From Izemoplasma sp964435595 (GTDB lineage: Bacteria; Bacillota_I; Bacilli_A; Izemoplasmatales; Izemoplasmataceae): a DNA stretch of 64,000 nucleotides. This document shows, piece by piece, positions 26,433 to 35,212 of the stretch. Where the stretch lies: the NCBI GenBank assembly GCA_964435595.1, contig CAYSZV010000007.1:1-64000 (forward strand), written 5' to 3'. Both the position numbers and the translations under genes were made by a program. Position 1 is the first letter of the stretch. Each line of letters begins with the position of its first letter. The notes under the pieces were generated by a model that was given only the letters and a program-made list of their open reading frames with translations, was not told where the DNA came from and did not search any database.

Positions 26433-27185
26433 ACAGTAGCATCGACTCAAATAGAGAAATTGATTACAATGTATGAAGATACCATTAAGTATCGTACTTA
26501 TGTTCTTACCGATGTAGATGAAGTAATCAAATTAAGCGCAGGAGCTACAGAAGACGATTATAACTTAGTAGACGTTACTCATGATGGGGAAGTCGTTAGT
26601 GAAGATGCCTTTATTACAACCGAAAATGGGGTTTCAATGATTATTAGCTACACCAAATTTATAGTGGATGGTGCAGACCTTTATGTTCCTGCATATATTC
26701 AATTATTTGTTGATACAATTCATTTGGAAACATCATGGGAATATTTAGGATCAGATAACGAGTATAGTGATGACCCTATAAAAGTAATCACCTACCAATT
26801 GATCGTCGTACCATTACCTGCAAAGACTGGTGCGTTAAGTTCTTATGAAGAATTAGAAACGAGTGGAATAACGATTGATGCATTCTCAAGAGCTGTCAGT
26901 ACTGGGGATACAATTGTTGGCACATGGATTCCTTGTAGTGATGGGGAATATGAGAACTGTATTTTTCCAATTAGTACAACTCTCGAAATCCAAGCTTATG
27001 AGACGACTAAAAATGATGTAATGATCTTCTATGAAGAAAATTTTGGAGCAAAATATAATGATGGAAACTTCACATTTTTCAATAATGGACAAGCATTTGT
27101 CTTATATGATATGGAAGAAGTACAAGTACGTGATGACAATGATGAAATCATCAACGTTGTCAATGCAAAAATCAGATTATATTAA
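26433..27185 (+). CDS. lipoprotein, C-terminal part
   Basis: This is 250 residues continuing from TVASTQIEKLIT. Composition is acidic, rich in Tyr/Thr and beta-prone (ELETSGITIDAFSRAV, GTWIPCSDGEYENCIFP), which suits an extracellular domain; the CSDGEYENC segment could form a disulfide. Near the end, GTW...FPISTTLEIQAYETT resembles a lipocalin-like repeat, but I cannot support a family. It is followed by a terminator at 27197. Confidence 0.7.
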   Translation, partial: TVASTQIEKLITMYEDTIKYRTYVLTDVDEVIKLSAGATEDDYNLVDVTHDGEVVSEDAFITTENGVSMIISYTKFIVDGADLYVPAYIQLFVDTIHLETSWEYLGSDNEYSDDPIKVITYQLIVVPLPAKTGALSSYEELETSGITIDAFSRAVSTGDTIVGTWIPCSDGEYENCIFPISTTLEIQAYETTKNDVMIFYEENFGAKYNDGNFTFFNNGQAFVLYDMEEVQVRDDNDEIINVVNAKIRLY

Positions 27186-27196
27186 AGAAGAAAAGA

Positions 27197-27223
27197 AAAC
27201 AAGCATTGATGCTTGTTTTTTTG
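27197..27223 (+). terminator. terminator after the lipoprotein gene
   Basis: AACAAGCAT / ATGCTTGTT with a two-base TG centre, then T7. Confidence 0.85.
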
Positions 27224-27329
27224 TATATAATTATATACAATATAGGAGTCGTATTTCTATAATTTGGTTAGATCAAATAAGTCCCCACAAATTGACTTTG
27301 CACGATAATTTGAGTAAAGGAGAAACAGA

Positions 27330-28010
27330 ATGGAAAGAAAAATAGAATTCACACCGAAGAAGATTACATTCTATATTCTTGGATTCTTGATATTGGGACT
27401 TGGTGTAAATATTATGGCTAGAAGTGATTTGGGGCTTGGTGCATGGGATACTGTCACGTTCAACTTAAACTTACTTCTAAATGAATCAATAACAAAAGGA
27501 ATGACATCTTGGATTATTTCATTGAGTATCATGGCATTTGTTGTGTTATACAATAAAAAATGGGTATTGCTATTTATGATTATTCCTGTCTTAATGGTAG
27601 GATTCTCAATCGACTTTTGGGATTTACTTGTATTTGGAAAAGACTACATGCCTGAACCGATTGTTGTTAGAGTATTATTTTATATCTTGGGAATTTTAAT
27701 CATACCTCTTGGATTGGCGTCGATTGTTACAAGTCATTTTCCTGCATTTGTTTTTGATGAGTGGACCCTTGTAGTAATGGACATGTTTCAAACAAAATCA
27801 ATTACAAAAGCAAGATTAGGTATTGAAATACTTGGAATATTAATGGGTATCTTGTTTGGTGTACTCGCAGGAGTAGGATTTGGGTACGTATCATATGGAA
27901 GTGTGATATTTGCTGTAACGTTGCCACCTACATTTAACTTTTTTGTAAGAAATTTAGGAAAATTGAATTCCCCATCTACTAAGAAAGAAGATGAGGTCAC
28001 CAATGAATAA
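27330..28010 (+). CDS. YczE/YyaS/YitT-family membrane protein, copy 1 (226 aa)
   Basis: Five or six membrane helices are visible, with the family features SDLGLGAWDTV after helix 1 and FDEWTLVVMDMF plus TKARLGIEILGILMG in the second half. The function of this family is unproven; some members are thought to be small-molecule or cofactor transporters. AAGGAG precedes the ATG. The last 8 bp overlap the next gene, a paralogue, and the unit continues into deoC and deoD, which hints at a link to nucleoside use. Confidence 0.85.
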   Translation: MERKIEFTPKKITFYILGFLILGLGVNIMARSDLGLGAWDTVTFNLNLLLNESITKGMTSWIISLSIMAFVVLYNKKWVLLFMIIPVLMVGFSIDFWDLLVFGKDYMPEPIVVRVLFYILGILIIPLGLASIVTSHFPAFVFDEWTLVVMDMFQTKSITKARLGIEILGILMGILFGVLAGVGFGYVSYGSVIFAVTLPPTFNFFVRNLGKLNSPSTKKEDEVTNE

Positions 28011-28662
28011 TATGTCGTTTAAGGAACTAATTATGAGAGTATCATTTTATATAATAGGATTCTTTGCCATTTCATTTGGGGTTGTTTTTTGTCTTAGAAG
28101 TGGTATTGGACTCAGCACTTGGGATACACTACATTATGCATTACATAAATTAACGAATATTACAATTGGAACTGCAACAATTATTGTTGCTGGAATATTT
28201 ACTGTTGCTGTTGTACTATTGAATAAAAACTTAAAATACGTCTTTATGGGGGTTCCAATTTTCGTAGTAGGATTTCTCATAGATGTTGTAAACTTACAAT
28301 GGATGAAAGATTTTTCTGTATCTGTTTGGTACTTCCAAGTGCCGACATATATTGCTGGATTGTTGTTATTGCCACTTGGTGGAGCATTTTTAATCATCAG
28401 CACATTTCCAGCTGGAGTATTCGATGAGTTCACTCTTTCGATGATGAGAATATTTAAAACTAAGAACTTAATCAAAACTCGTGTTATAATAGAAGTACTC
28501 GCAGTCATAACTGCATTGATTTTAGGACTACTTGCCGGTATCGGACTTGGACAAATAAGTATAGGTACAATAATATTTAGCGTTTCCGTTGGAACCTTGC
28601 TGAAGTTCTATTTATCAACATTTGAAAGGATTGGATTATATGAAACTCAACAAAATGATTGA
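28003..28662 (+). CDS. YczE/YyaS/YitT-family membrane protein, copy 2 (219 aa)
   Basis: This paralogue of the preceding gene has the same landmarks in the same places (RSGIGLSTWDTL, FDEFTLSMMRIF, KTRVIIEVLAVITALILGLLAG). The start used is the ATG 8 bp inside the upstream gene with GAGG six bases before it. Its 3' end overlaps deoC by 23 bp. A tandem pair in one operon suggests the two proteins may act as a heterodimer; this is inference. Confidence 0.85.
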   Translation: MNNMSFKELIMRVSFYIIGFFAISFGVVFCLRSGIGLSTWDTLHYALHKLTNITIGTATIIVAGIFTVAVVLLNKNLKYVFMGVPIFVVGFLIDVVNLQWMKDFSVSVWYFQVPTYIAGLLLLPLGGAFLIISTFPAGVFDEFTLSMMRIFKTKNLIKTRVIIEVLAVITALILGLLAGIGLGQISIGTIIFSVSVGTLLKFYLSTFERIGLYETQQND

Positions 28663-29299
28663 TCACACCTATTTAAAAGCTGTCGGTACAAAAGACGACA
28701 TTAGAAAATTAATTGAAGAAGCAATTGAGCACGATTTCAAAAGTGTTTGCGTCAACCCAACATGGGTAAAATATGCAGCAAAAAAATTGAAAGATTCAGA
28801 TGTACTTGTTTGTACTGTTATTGGATTCCCTTTAGGGGCAAATACAACGGAGACAAAAGTATTCGAAACCCTGAATGCAATTAGTAAGGGTGCCGACGAA
28901 ATCGATATGGTATTAAATATTGGTAAAGTCAAAGAAGGTAAATTTGCTTTTGTACAAGAAGAAGTACGAAGAGTAAAAAAAGCATGTAAGAAACTGACTT
29001 TAAAAGTTATTTTGGAAACATGTTACTTAACAAAAGAAGAAATTCGTCTTGCAAGTGAAGCATGCATCAAAGCGGGAGCTGACTTTGTGAAAACATCGAC
29101 AGGCTTCGGAACAGGTGGAGCACTTGTAGAAGATGTAAAAATAATGAAGGAAGTAGCAAAAAACAAAGAAGTTAAAGCATCTGGTGGAGTACGTTCTGCT
29201 GAAGATGTAGAAAAAATGATTGAAGCAGGTGCAACAAGAATCGGTACAAGTAGCGGAGTAAAACTTGTCCAAGGACTCGTTGCAGATACTGACTATTAA
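28640..29299 (+). CDS. deoC: deoxyribose-phosphate aldolase
   Basis: DeoC cleaves 2-deoxyribose-5-phosphate to acetaldehyde and glyceraldehyde-3-phosphate. The 219-aa TIM barrel shows the Schiff-base lysine motif DFVKTSTGFGTGGA, the second lysine in VKASGGVRSAED, and CVNPTWV near the N-terminus. The start at MKLNKMIDHTYLKA has AAAGGA nine bases upstream; an earlier ATG is not supported. It is coupled to the membrane gene upstream and followed by deoD. Confidence 0.97.
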   Translation: MKLNKMIDHTYLKAVGTKDDIRKLIEEAIEHDFKSVCVNPTWVKYAAKKLKDSDVLVCTVIGFPLGANTTETKVFETLNAISKGADEIDMVLNIGKVKEGKFAFVQEEVRRVKKACKKLTLKVILETCYLTKEEIRLASEACIKAGADFVKTSTGFGTGGALVEDVKIMKEVAKNKEVKASGGVRSAEDVEKMIEAGATRIGTSSGVKLVQGLVADTDY

Positions 29300-29314
29300 T
29301 AAAGGAGATTAACT

Positions 29315-30028
29315 ATGCCTACACCACATATAGAAGCAAAAGAAGGCGTTATCGCAAAAACAGTATTGATGCCCGGAGATCCTCTTCGTGCCCAATATAT
29401 CGCTGATAACTATTTAGAGAACGTAGTACAATTTAACAATGTAAGAAACATGTTTGGCTTCACAGGAACATACAAAGGAAAAACAATTTCTGTAATGGGT
29501 AGTGGAATGGGAATGCCAAGTATTGGTATTTATTCATTCGAACTATATAAATTCTATGGAGTAGAAAACATTGTACGTATCGGTAGCTGTGGAGCATACA
29601 CAGCTGACTTAGAATTATATGATGTATTACTTGTAGATAGTGCTTGGAGTGAATCTAGTTATGCAACGACACAAGCTGGTCTTTCAAAACGAGTAGAGTA
29701 TACTTATCCAGACAAAGAATTGAACAAGAAGATTATGTCAGTTGCAAAGGATCTTAACATTCATGTTACACAAGGATGTATTCATTCTTCAGATGTATTT
29801 TATCGTGAAAACTTTGAAGAATACATCGCAATCAACAAAGAAAAAGGAGCAATCGCAGTCGAAATGGAAAGTTTCGCATTGTTCCATAATGCCAAAGTAC
29901 TTGGGAAAAAAGCTGCTTGTTTATTAACAGTTTCAGATAATTTAGTTACCAAAGAAGAAACCTCTTCAGAAGAACGACAAAATGCATTTACCAAAATGAT
30001 GGAAGTTGCATTAGGATTAGCTGAATAA
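29315..30028 (+). CDS. deoD: purine nucleoside phosphorylase (DeoD type)
   Basis: DeoD releases purine bases and (deoxy)ribose-1-phosphate from nucleosides. The 237-aa hexameric-type protein has MPGDPLRAQYIAD, GSGMGMPSIGIYS, RIGSCGAY and EMESFALFHNA, the normal phosphate, base and sugar-binding elements; the catalytic Asp is in TVSDNLVT. It lies 15 bp after deoC behind AAAGGAG, and a terminator follows. Confidence 0.97.
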   Translation: MPTPHIEAKEGVIAKTVLMPGDPLRAQYIADNYLENVVQFNNVRNMFGFTGTYKGKTISVMGSGMGMPSIGIYSFELYKFYGVENIVRIGSCGAYTADLELYDVLLVDSAWSESSYATTQAGLSKRVEYTYPDKELNKKIMSVAKDLNIHVTQGCIHSSDVFYRENFEEYIAINKEKGAIAVEMESFALFHNAKVLGKKAACLLTVSDNLVTKEETSSEERQNAFTKMMEVALGLAE

Positions 30029-30033
30029 AAATA

Positions 30034-30057
30034 AAAAAAGTGCAAACGCACTTTTTT
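30034..30057 (+). terminator. terminator of the deo unit
   Basis: AAAAAAGTGC / GCACTTTTTT with an AAAC loop, immediately after the deoD stop. Confidence 0.85.
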
Positions 30058-30070
30058 AATAGGTGATAGA

Positions 30071-31318
30071 ATGACAAAAACAATTACAACACCATCATAT
30101 ACATTGAATATGATGAGAACAGACAAATTCAAGTCAACGAGAATCCATATATCATTTGGATCTTCTTTTGATGAGTCGACAGTTACGACGAGGGCATTAC
30201 TTCCTTATATGATGAAAGCAGTAGCGAAACAATACCCACATAGATCAGATATGATTTTATACTTGGAATCTCTATATTCAGCGTACTTTACTGGAAGTGT
30301 TGAACGTATTGGTGAATCACATTTGGTATTTTTTGATATGTCAATGATTGACGATCATTACACATTAGAACAAGAAAACTTATTAGAGAAATCATTTCAA
30401 TTTATCAATGAAGTACTTTTTAATCCGTTGTTTGATTCTTCTGTGTTTGAAGAAGAAAAACGATTGTTAGAAGAATATTTTCAAAGTGTATATTCTAATA
30501 AATTTGCCTATGCAGTAAAATTATTGAATGAAACTATGTTTGAAAAAGAATCGTTTAAAATAACAAGTTTGGGTAAAGAAGAAGATATTCCATCTATTTC
30601 ATTAGATGATGTGATCAATCAGTACAGTGAAATGATACAAACCGATAACATCACAATCACTGTAGTTGGTGATATCGATTTTTCCGATATTGAAAATCTT
30701 GTAAAACAATATCTTCCATTTGAACCCAGAGACAATCAACTAAACTATCTAGACTACGAAACAAAAGAAGTTACTGAAGTTATTCAAAAAGTGGTGACGC
30801 AAGATATTACACAAGCTAAATTCTCATTTGGCTATCGCTTACCCGTATATTATGATACTGAATTATACAATGCTGCACTTGTCTTTAATACTTTATTTGG
30901 CGCAACCGCAGAAGCAATGCTTCACATGCGTATCAGAGAAGAACTAGGACTATGTTACTACATTGGAAGTAACTACAGTTCTCATAAAGGTGTCTTATTT
31001 GTTCATGCAGGAATAGATCCTAGTAAAAAAGATACCGTACTTCAAGAAACTTCAGATATCATAAATAAAATTATAGCTATGGATTATGATGATTCTTTAC
31101 TGGATATCGCAAAGAAATCAAATATAGCTGGAATCATTGAATCAAAAGATTCTAATTCAAGTTTGGCAATCCGTATTGAACGTATGTCTTTTTATGGAAA
31201 ACAGGTGGACTTCGAACAAAAAATCGATGAAATTAATAAAGTAACGAAAGAACAAGTAAGTAAAGTAGCTTCATTGTTAATACTTGATACGACGATGTTA
31301 TTGAGAGGTGAAAAATAA
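30071..31318 (+). CDS. M16-family peptidase-like protein, non-catalytic subunit (YmfF type)
   Basis: The 415-aa protein has the two-domain M16 fold but no HxxEH zinc motif in its N-terminal half, so it is probably not a protease alone. The C-terminal half keeps the substrate-binding Arg-Tyr pair, seen in HMRIREELGLCYYIGSNYSS. Its stop shares one base with the next gene, which carries the zinc site, as in ymfF-ymfH pairs. The two are expected to form a heterodimer with an active site completed by both chains. Confidence 0.88.
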   Translation: MTKTITTPSYTLNMMRTDKFKSTRIHISFGSSFDESTVTTRALLPYMMKAVAKQYPHRSDMILYLESLYSAYFTGSVERIGESHLVFFDMSMIDDHYTLEQENLLEKSFQFINEVLFNPLFDSSVFEEEKRLLEEYFQSVYSNKFAYAVKLLNETMFEKESFKITSLGKEEDIPSISLDDVINQYSEMIQTDNITITVVGDIDFSDIENLVKQYLPFEPRDNQLNYLDYETKEVTEVIQKVVTQDITQAKFSFGYRLPVYYDTELYNAALVFNTLFGATAEAMLHMRIREELGLCYYIGSNYSSHKGVLFVHAGIDPSKKDTVLQETSDIINKIIAMDYDDSLLDIAKKSNIAGIIESKDSNSSLAIRIERMSFYGKQVDFEQKIDEINKVTKEQVSKVASLLILDTTMLLRGEK

Positions 31319-32598
31319 TGAAGAAATTATATTATCCAAGAATTAAAGAGACGTTATACCATGATACTTGTAACAATGGACTTCAAGTATTCTTATTACA
31401 AAAACAAGGATTTTCTAAAACATATGCTACACTTTCTACCACGCTTGGTGGAATGAATGAACGTGTATTAAAAGATGGAAAGGAAATACCATTACCTCAG
31501 GGAATTGCTCATTTCTTAGAACATAAACTATTTGAACAAAACGGAAAAGATGTGTCTATTGATTTTGCAAAAAACCAAGCCAAAGTTAACGCATTTACCC
31601 AAAATGATAAAACAACATATTTGTTCACCGCAACAGACAATATACTTGAAAATATTGATTTATTATTGCAGTTTGTCCTTCATCCTAAATTCACAGAAGA
31701 AGGAATCAAAAAAGAAGTAGATATCATAACCCAGGAAATTAATATGTACTTGGATAATCCTCATGCAAAAATATATCATAAGTTAATGAATATGATGTAT
31801 CAAGATCATCCAGCTTCTATTGAGATATTAGGAAAAGTCGAGACAATTTCTACACTAGACAAAGAAACGTTAGAAATTGCTCATGAAGCTTTTTACAATC
31901 CTTCTAATATGATTCTATTTATCGCTGGAAATGTAGATATCGAAGAAACAATGAAGTTCATTAAGCAATCACAATCAAACAAAAATACAATCAATCCGTA
32001 TACATTGCCTGAATTTGTTGAGGAATATGAAAAAACGAATGATATTCTGTCTGAAATTGAAGCAGACATTTCCGTTCCTCAATTACTAATGGGAATCAAA
32101 CTTCCGATATATCATAGAAAAGACCTTGTGAAGCACGATTTAATATTAGGGATGCTTGTAGATGTATTATTTGGGAGATCATCTGATTTTTATCAAACTC
32201 TGTTATCGAAAGAACTAATCAATGAATCGTTTAGTAAAGAGGCAACACTCAATCCTTGCCATTCATATATTTTAATTGGTGGAGAAACAAAGTATCCAGG
32301 CTTATTACGAGACGAAATCAAAAAACACCTGCAAAATGCAAGTGCCATCTCGATTAGCGAAGAACGTTTCGAACAAATGAAAAGACGATTTGTTGGTAGT
32401 TTTGTTCAAGCGTTCAACTATATTGAATTCATCGCAAATAATTTCTCGAAATATCATTTTTTAGGACATAGTCTTTTTGAAATGTTAGAGTTATACCAAG
32501 ATATTACAATTGATGATATTTATCAGATGAGTAAAGAATTAGAAAAAGAAGAGTATTATGCTTCTGTCATTATGAATCCATCAAAAAAGAGTGCTTAG
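31318..32598 (+). CDS. M16-family zinc peptidase, catalytic subunit (YmfH type)
   Basis: The inverted zinc motif HFLEH is at 65-69 and the third ligand is E140 in IITQEINMY, so this 426-aa protein is the metalloprotease of the pair. NAFTQNDKTTYLF and the C-terminal GSFVQAFNY segment follow the family. No signal peptide is present, so it acts in the cytoplasm or at the inner face. Substrate is unknown. Confidence 0.92.
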   Translation: MKKLYYPRIKETLYHDTCNNGLQVFLLQKQGFSKTYATLSTTLGGMNERVLKDGKEIPLPQGIAHFLEHKLFEQNGKDVSIDFAKNQAKVNAFTQNDKTTYLFTATDNILENIDLLLQFVLHPKFTEEGIKKEVDIITQEINMYLDNPHAKIYHKLMNMMYQDHPASIEILGKVETISTLDKETLEIAHEAFYNPSNMILFIAGNVDIEETMKFIKQSQSNKNTINPYTLPEFVEEYEKTNDILSEIEADISVPQLLMGIKLPIYHRKDLVKHDLILGMLVDVLFGRSSDFYQTLLSKELINESFSKEATLNPCHSYILIGGETKYPGLLRDEIKKHLQNASAISISEERFEQMKRRFVGSFVQAFNYIEFIANNFSKYHFLGHSLFEMLELYQDITIDDIYQMSKELEKEEYYASVIMNPSKKSA

Positions 32599-32609
32599 GC
32601 ACTCTTTTT
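32584..32609. terminator. bidirectional terminator
   Basis: AAAAAGAGTGC / GCACTCTTTTT with a TTAG loop lies over the stop codons of both the M16 gene and the convergent hydrolase gene. Confidence 0.85.
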
Positions 32610-33539
32610 AATATACTCTAGTATCCAATCTCCAATCGTTTTGTATGTTGATTGACGATCACGCTCATTGATAATTTCATGTCTTGATCCGTTTACAACA
32701 GAAAATCTTACATTACTATATCCAGCGTTTTGGTATAGTTTATATAATCTTTGCACAGTAAATCCATATTCACCCATCGCATCATACTCACCACTTATAA
32801 ATAATGTTGCAGTAGAAGAAGCACCTTCTTTGATTGCATCTTTATTTTGCACTTTTTTAATAAACTGTAATACATCTCTTTGAGCAGCAACAGTAAATGG
32901 TCTATTACATAATTCATCACAATTTATTTCTTTGACTTTTTCTTTGTCCGATGAAATCCAATCTTGACGACGATTAATCAATCCATTTTTCATCATGCTT
33001 TTAGGTGCACTATCTAATAATTCTGTTACAACTTTACTAATATGCAATGGACCCTTGAATAATTTTACAATATTTGTTACGAATAACGCATAATATAGTT
33101 TATGTACAGGTATCCATCCAGTACCGCTAAAACAAGCCATATAGTAGCTCGTAGGATGTGCCATCAAGTTATATCTTCCGATAAAAGATCCCATTGAATG
33201 AGCGAACATTACAATTGGTACTTTCGGACATTTCTCCTCAATATATTCTCTTACTGCATCTACTCCAGCAGATAATTGTTCGATACCATCTTTGTCACCA
33301 AAATGAGAGTAGTCTTTGTCAGATGTTTTTCCATGACCTAATAAGTCGTTTCCAATTACAACAATTCCTATGGTATTTAAATATTCAGCGAACTCTTTGT
33401 ATCTACCAACGTGTTCCCCTTTTCCGTGAATAACTTGTACAACCGCTGTTGCTTTTGTCTTTTCAATACCTTTTGGTGTCCAAATTTTCACATTCAAATC
33501 ATTTTCAAACTTGTCTTTTAACCTAAATTCTTTCTCCAT
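32595..33539 (-). CDS. alpha/beta hydrolase, monoacylglycerol lipase/lysophospholipase-like
   Basis: The 314-aa protein has the serine hydrolase fold of the Hydrolase_4 group: oxyanion HGKGEHVGRY, NDLLGHGKT, nucleophile S115 in AHSMGS, the acid in SGEYDAMGEYG and the histidine in NGSRHEII. There is no signal peptide, so it is a cytoplasmic or membrane-associated lipase/esterase. Lysophospholipids or monoglycerides are the likely substrates; release of glycerol would suit the divergent glpK neighbour, though that link is inference. Confidence 0.88.
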   Translation of the reverse strand: MEKEFRLKDKFENDLNVKIWTPKGIEKTKATAVVQVIHGKGEHVGRYKEFAEYLNTIGIVVIGNDLLGHGKTSDKDYSHFGDKDGIEQLSAGVDAVREYIEEKCPKVPIVMFAHSMGSFIGRYNLMAHPTSYYMACFSGTGWIPVHKLYYALFVTNIVKLFKGPLHISKVVTELLDSAPKSMMKNGLINRRQDWISSDKEKVKEINCDELCNRPFTVAAQRDVLQFIKKVQNKDAIKEGASSTATLFISGEYDAMGEYGFTVQRLYKLYQNAGYSNVRFSVVNGSRHEIINERDRQSTYKTIGDWILEYIKKSA

Positions 33540-33644
33540 ATTGCTCCCACCTCACCTTAAATACAATTATATCATAATTTCTGAAAGAACTCATTTAAAA
33601 ACATTCAAAAATTTGGTAAAATATAGCAAGATAGAGGTGATAAT

Positions 33645-35135
33645 TTGAAAAAGTACATTTTAGCAATAGATCAAGGTACAACATCAACAAGAGCAATACT
33701 ATTCAATAAAAAAGGGAAAATTGTAAGTAGTAGCCAGAAAGAATTGAATATGATTTATGACAAGCCAGATTATGTTGAACAAGACCCTACAGAAATCTGG
33801 ATGAGTGTTTTATCAACAATGGCACAATGTTTAATCACTGCGGAAATCCTTCCTGAGGAAGTAGCGAGTATTGGGATTACCAATCAACGTGAAACCACTG
33901 TTTTATGGAACAAGAAAACAGGAGTACCTGTTTATAAAGCAATCGTATGGCAATCAAAACAATCTAATTCAATTTGTGAACACCTAATCAAACAAGGACA
34001 CGATGATACGTTTAGACAGAAAACAGGATTATTAATCGACCCATATTTTTCTGGTACCAAAATTAAATGGGCAATTGATAATGTCCCTGGTATCAAAGAA
34101 TTAATGGAAGAAGACAATCTATCTTTTGGTACGATTGATAGTTGGATTATCTATAAGTTATCTGGAAACAAAGTGCATAAAACAGATTATACAAATGCAT
34201 CAAGAACATTGATGTATAATATCTTTGATCAAAAATGGGATCAAGAATTGTTAGATATTCTAGGTGTAAAATCTAGTATCTTACCAGAGGTACATGATAG
34301 CAATCATGTCTTTGGAATGACTTCTAGAAATACATTCTTTGGATATGAGATACCAATTGCTGGTGTCTTAGGGGATCAACAAGCTGCTTTATTTGGACAA
34401 ACTTGTTTTACTCCAGGAGATATTAAAAACACCTATGGAACTGGATGTTTCATGTTAATGAATACCGGAAGCAAAAACACAATTAGTCAAAATGGTCTTT
34501 TAACAACCATAGGATATGCAATTGATGGAAAGATTACCTATGCCTTAGAAGGTAGTGTCTTTGTTGCGGGTAGTGCAATTCAGTGGCTGAGAGATCAATT
34601 AGAGTTTTTCCCTGAAGCAAAAGAATCTGAAAAACTTGCGATTGACGCAAAAGAAAATTATGGAGTTGTTGTTGTGCCTGCCTTTGCTGGTCTAGGAACT
34701 CCCTATTGGGATTCTGAAGCCAAAGGTGCAATCTTTGGCTTAACAAGAGCAACAAATAAAAACCATATAACAAGAGCAACATTAGAAAGTCTTGCATACC
34801 AAACGAAAGATATTGTAGATTGTATGGCAAAAGATAGTGGTATTTCACCAGCATCACTTAAAGTCGATGGAGGAGCTGCCATGAATAATTTCTTAATGCA
34901 ATTCCAAAGTGATATCTTGGATATTGAAATCATCAGACCAAAAGTAGCCGAATCTACAGCGTTAGGAGCAGCCTTTATAAGTGGTCTTGCAGTGTCATTC
35001 TATAAGAATTTAGATGAAATCAAGCAAATCGTTCAACGAGATCAATCGTTCTATCCAAAAATGGATAAGGATGTACGTGACAAACTATATCACAGATGGC
35101 AAGTAGCAATTGATGCAACAAGAAAATTTAAATAG
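33645..35135 (+). CDS. glpK: glycerol kinase
   Basis: GlpK phosphorylates glycerol to glycerol-3-phosphate. The 496-aa FGGY kinase has AIDQGTTSTRAI, NQRETTVLWNK, GDQQAALFGQ and GGAAMNNFLMQFQSD. It starts at TTG with GAGGTGAT upstream. In many Gram-positive GlpKs, a histidine just before the FYG segment is phosphorylated by HPr. Here that site reads RNTFFG, with T230 in its place, so PTS activation at this site looks impossible. glpF and glpD are not adjacent. Confidence 0.95.
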   Translation: MKKYILAIDQGTTSTRAILFNKKGKIVSSSQKELNMIYDKPDYVEQDPTEIWMSVLSTMAQCLITAEILPEEVASIGITNQRETTVLWNKKTGVPVYKAIVWQSKQSNSICEHLIKQGHDDTFRQKTGLLIDPYFSGTKIKWAIDNVPGIKELMEEDNLSFGTIDSWIIYKLSGNKVHKTDYTNASRTLMYNIFDQKWDQELLDILGVKSSILPEVHDSNHVFGMTSRNTFFGYEIPIAGVLGDQQAALFGQTCFTPGDIKNTYGTGCFMLMNTGSKNTISQNGLLTTIGYAIDGKITYALEGSVFVAGSAIQWLRDQLEFFPEAKESEKLAIDAKENYGVVVVPAFAGLGTPYWDSEAKGAIFGLTRATNKNHITRATLESLAYQTKDIVDCMAKDSGISPASLKVDGGAAMNNFLMQFQSDILDIEIIRPKVAESTALGAAFISGLAVSFYKNLDEIKQIVQRDQSFYPKMDKDVRDKLYHRWQVAIDATRKFK

Positions 35136-35212
35136 ACAAATATGTCATATTTTAAACCACATATGCCTTTTAAAAAAATCGTATTTGTTGTATAATTTAG
35201 AAAGGTGATAAT

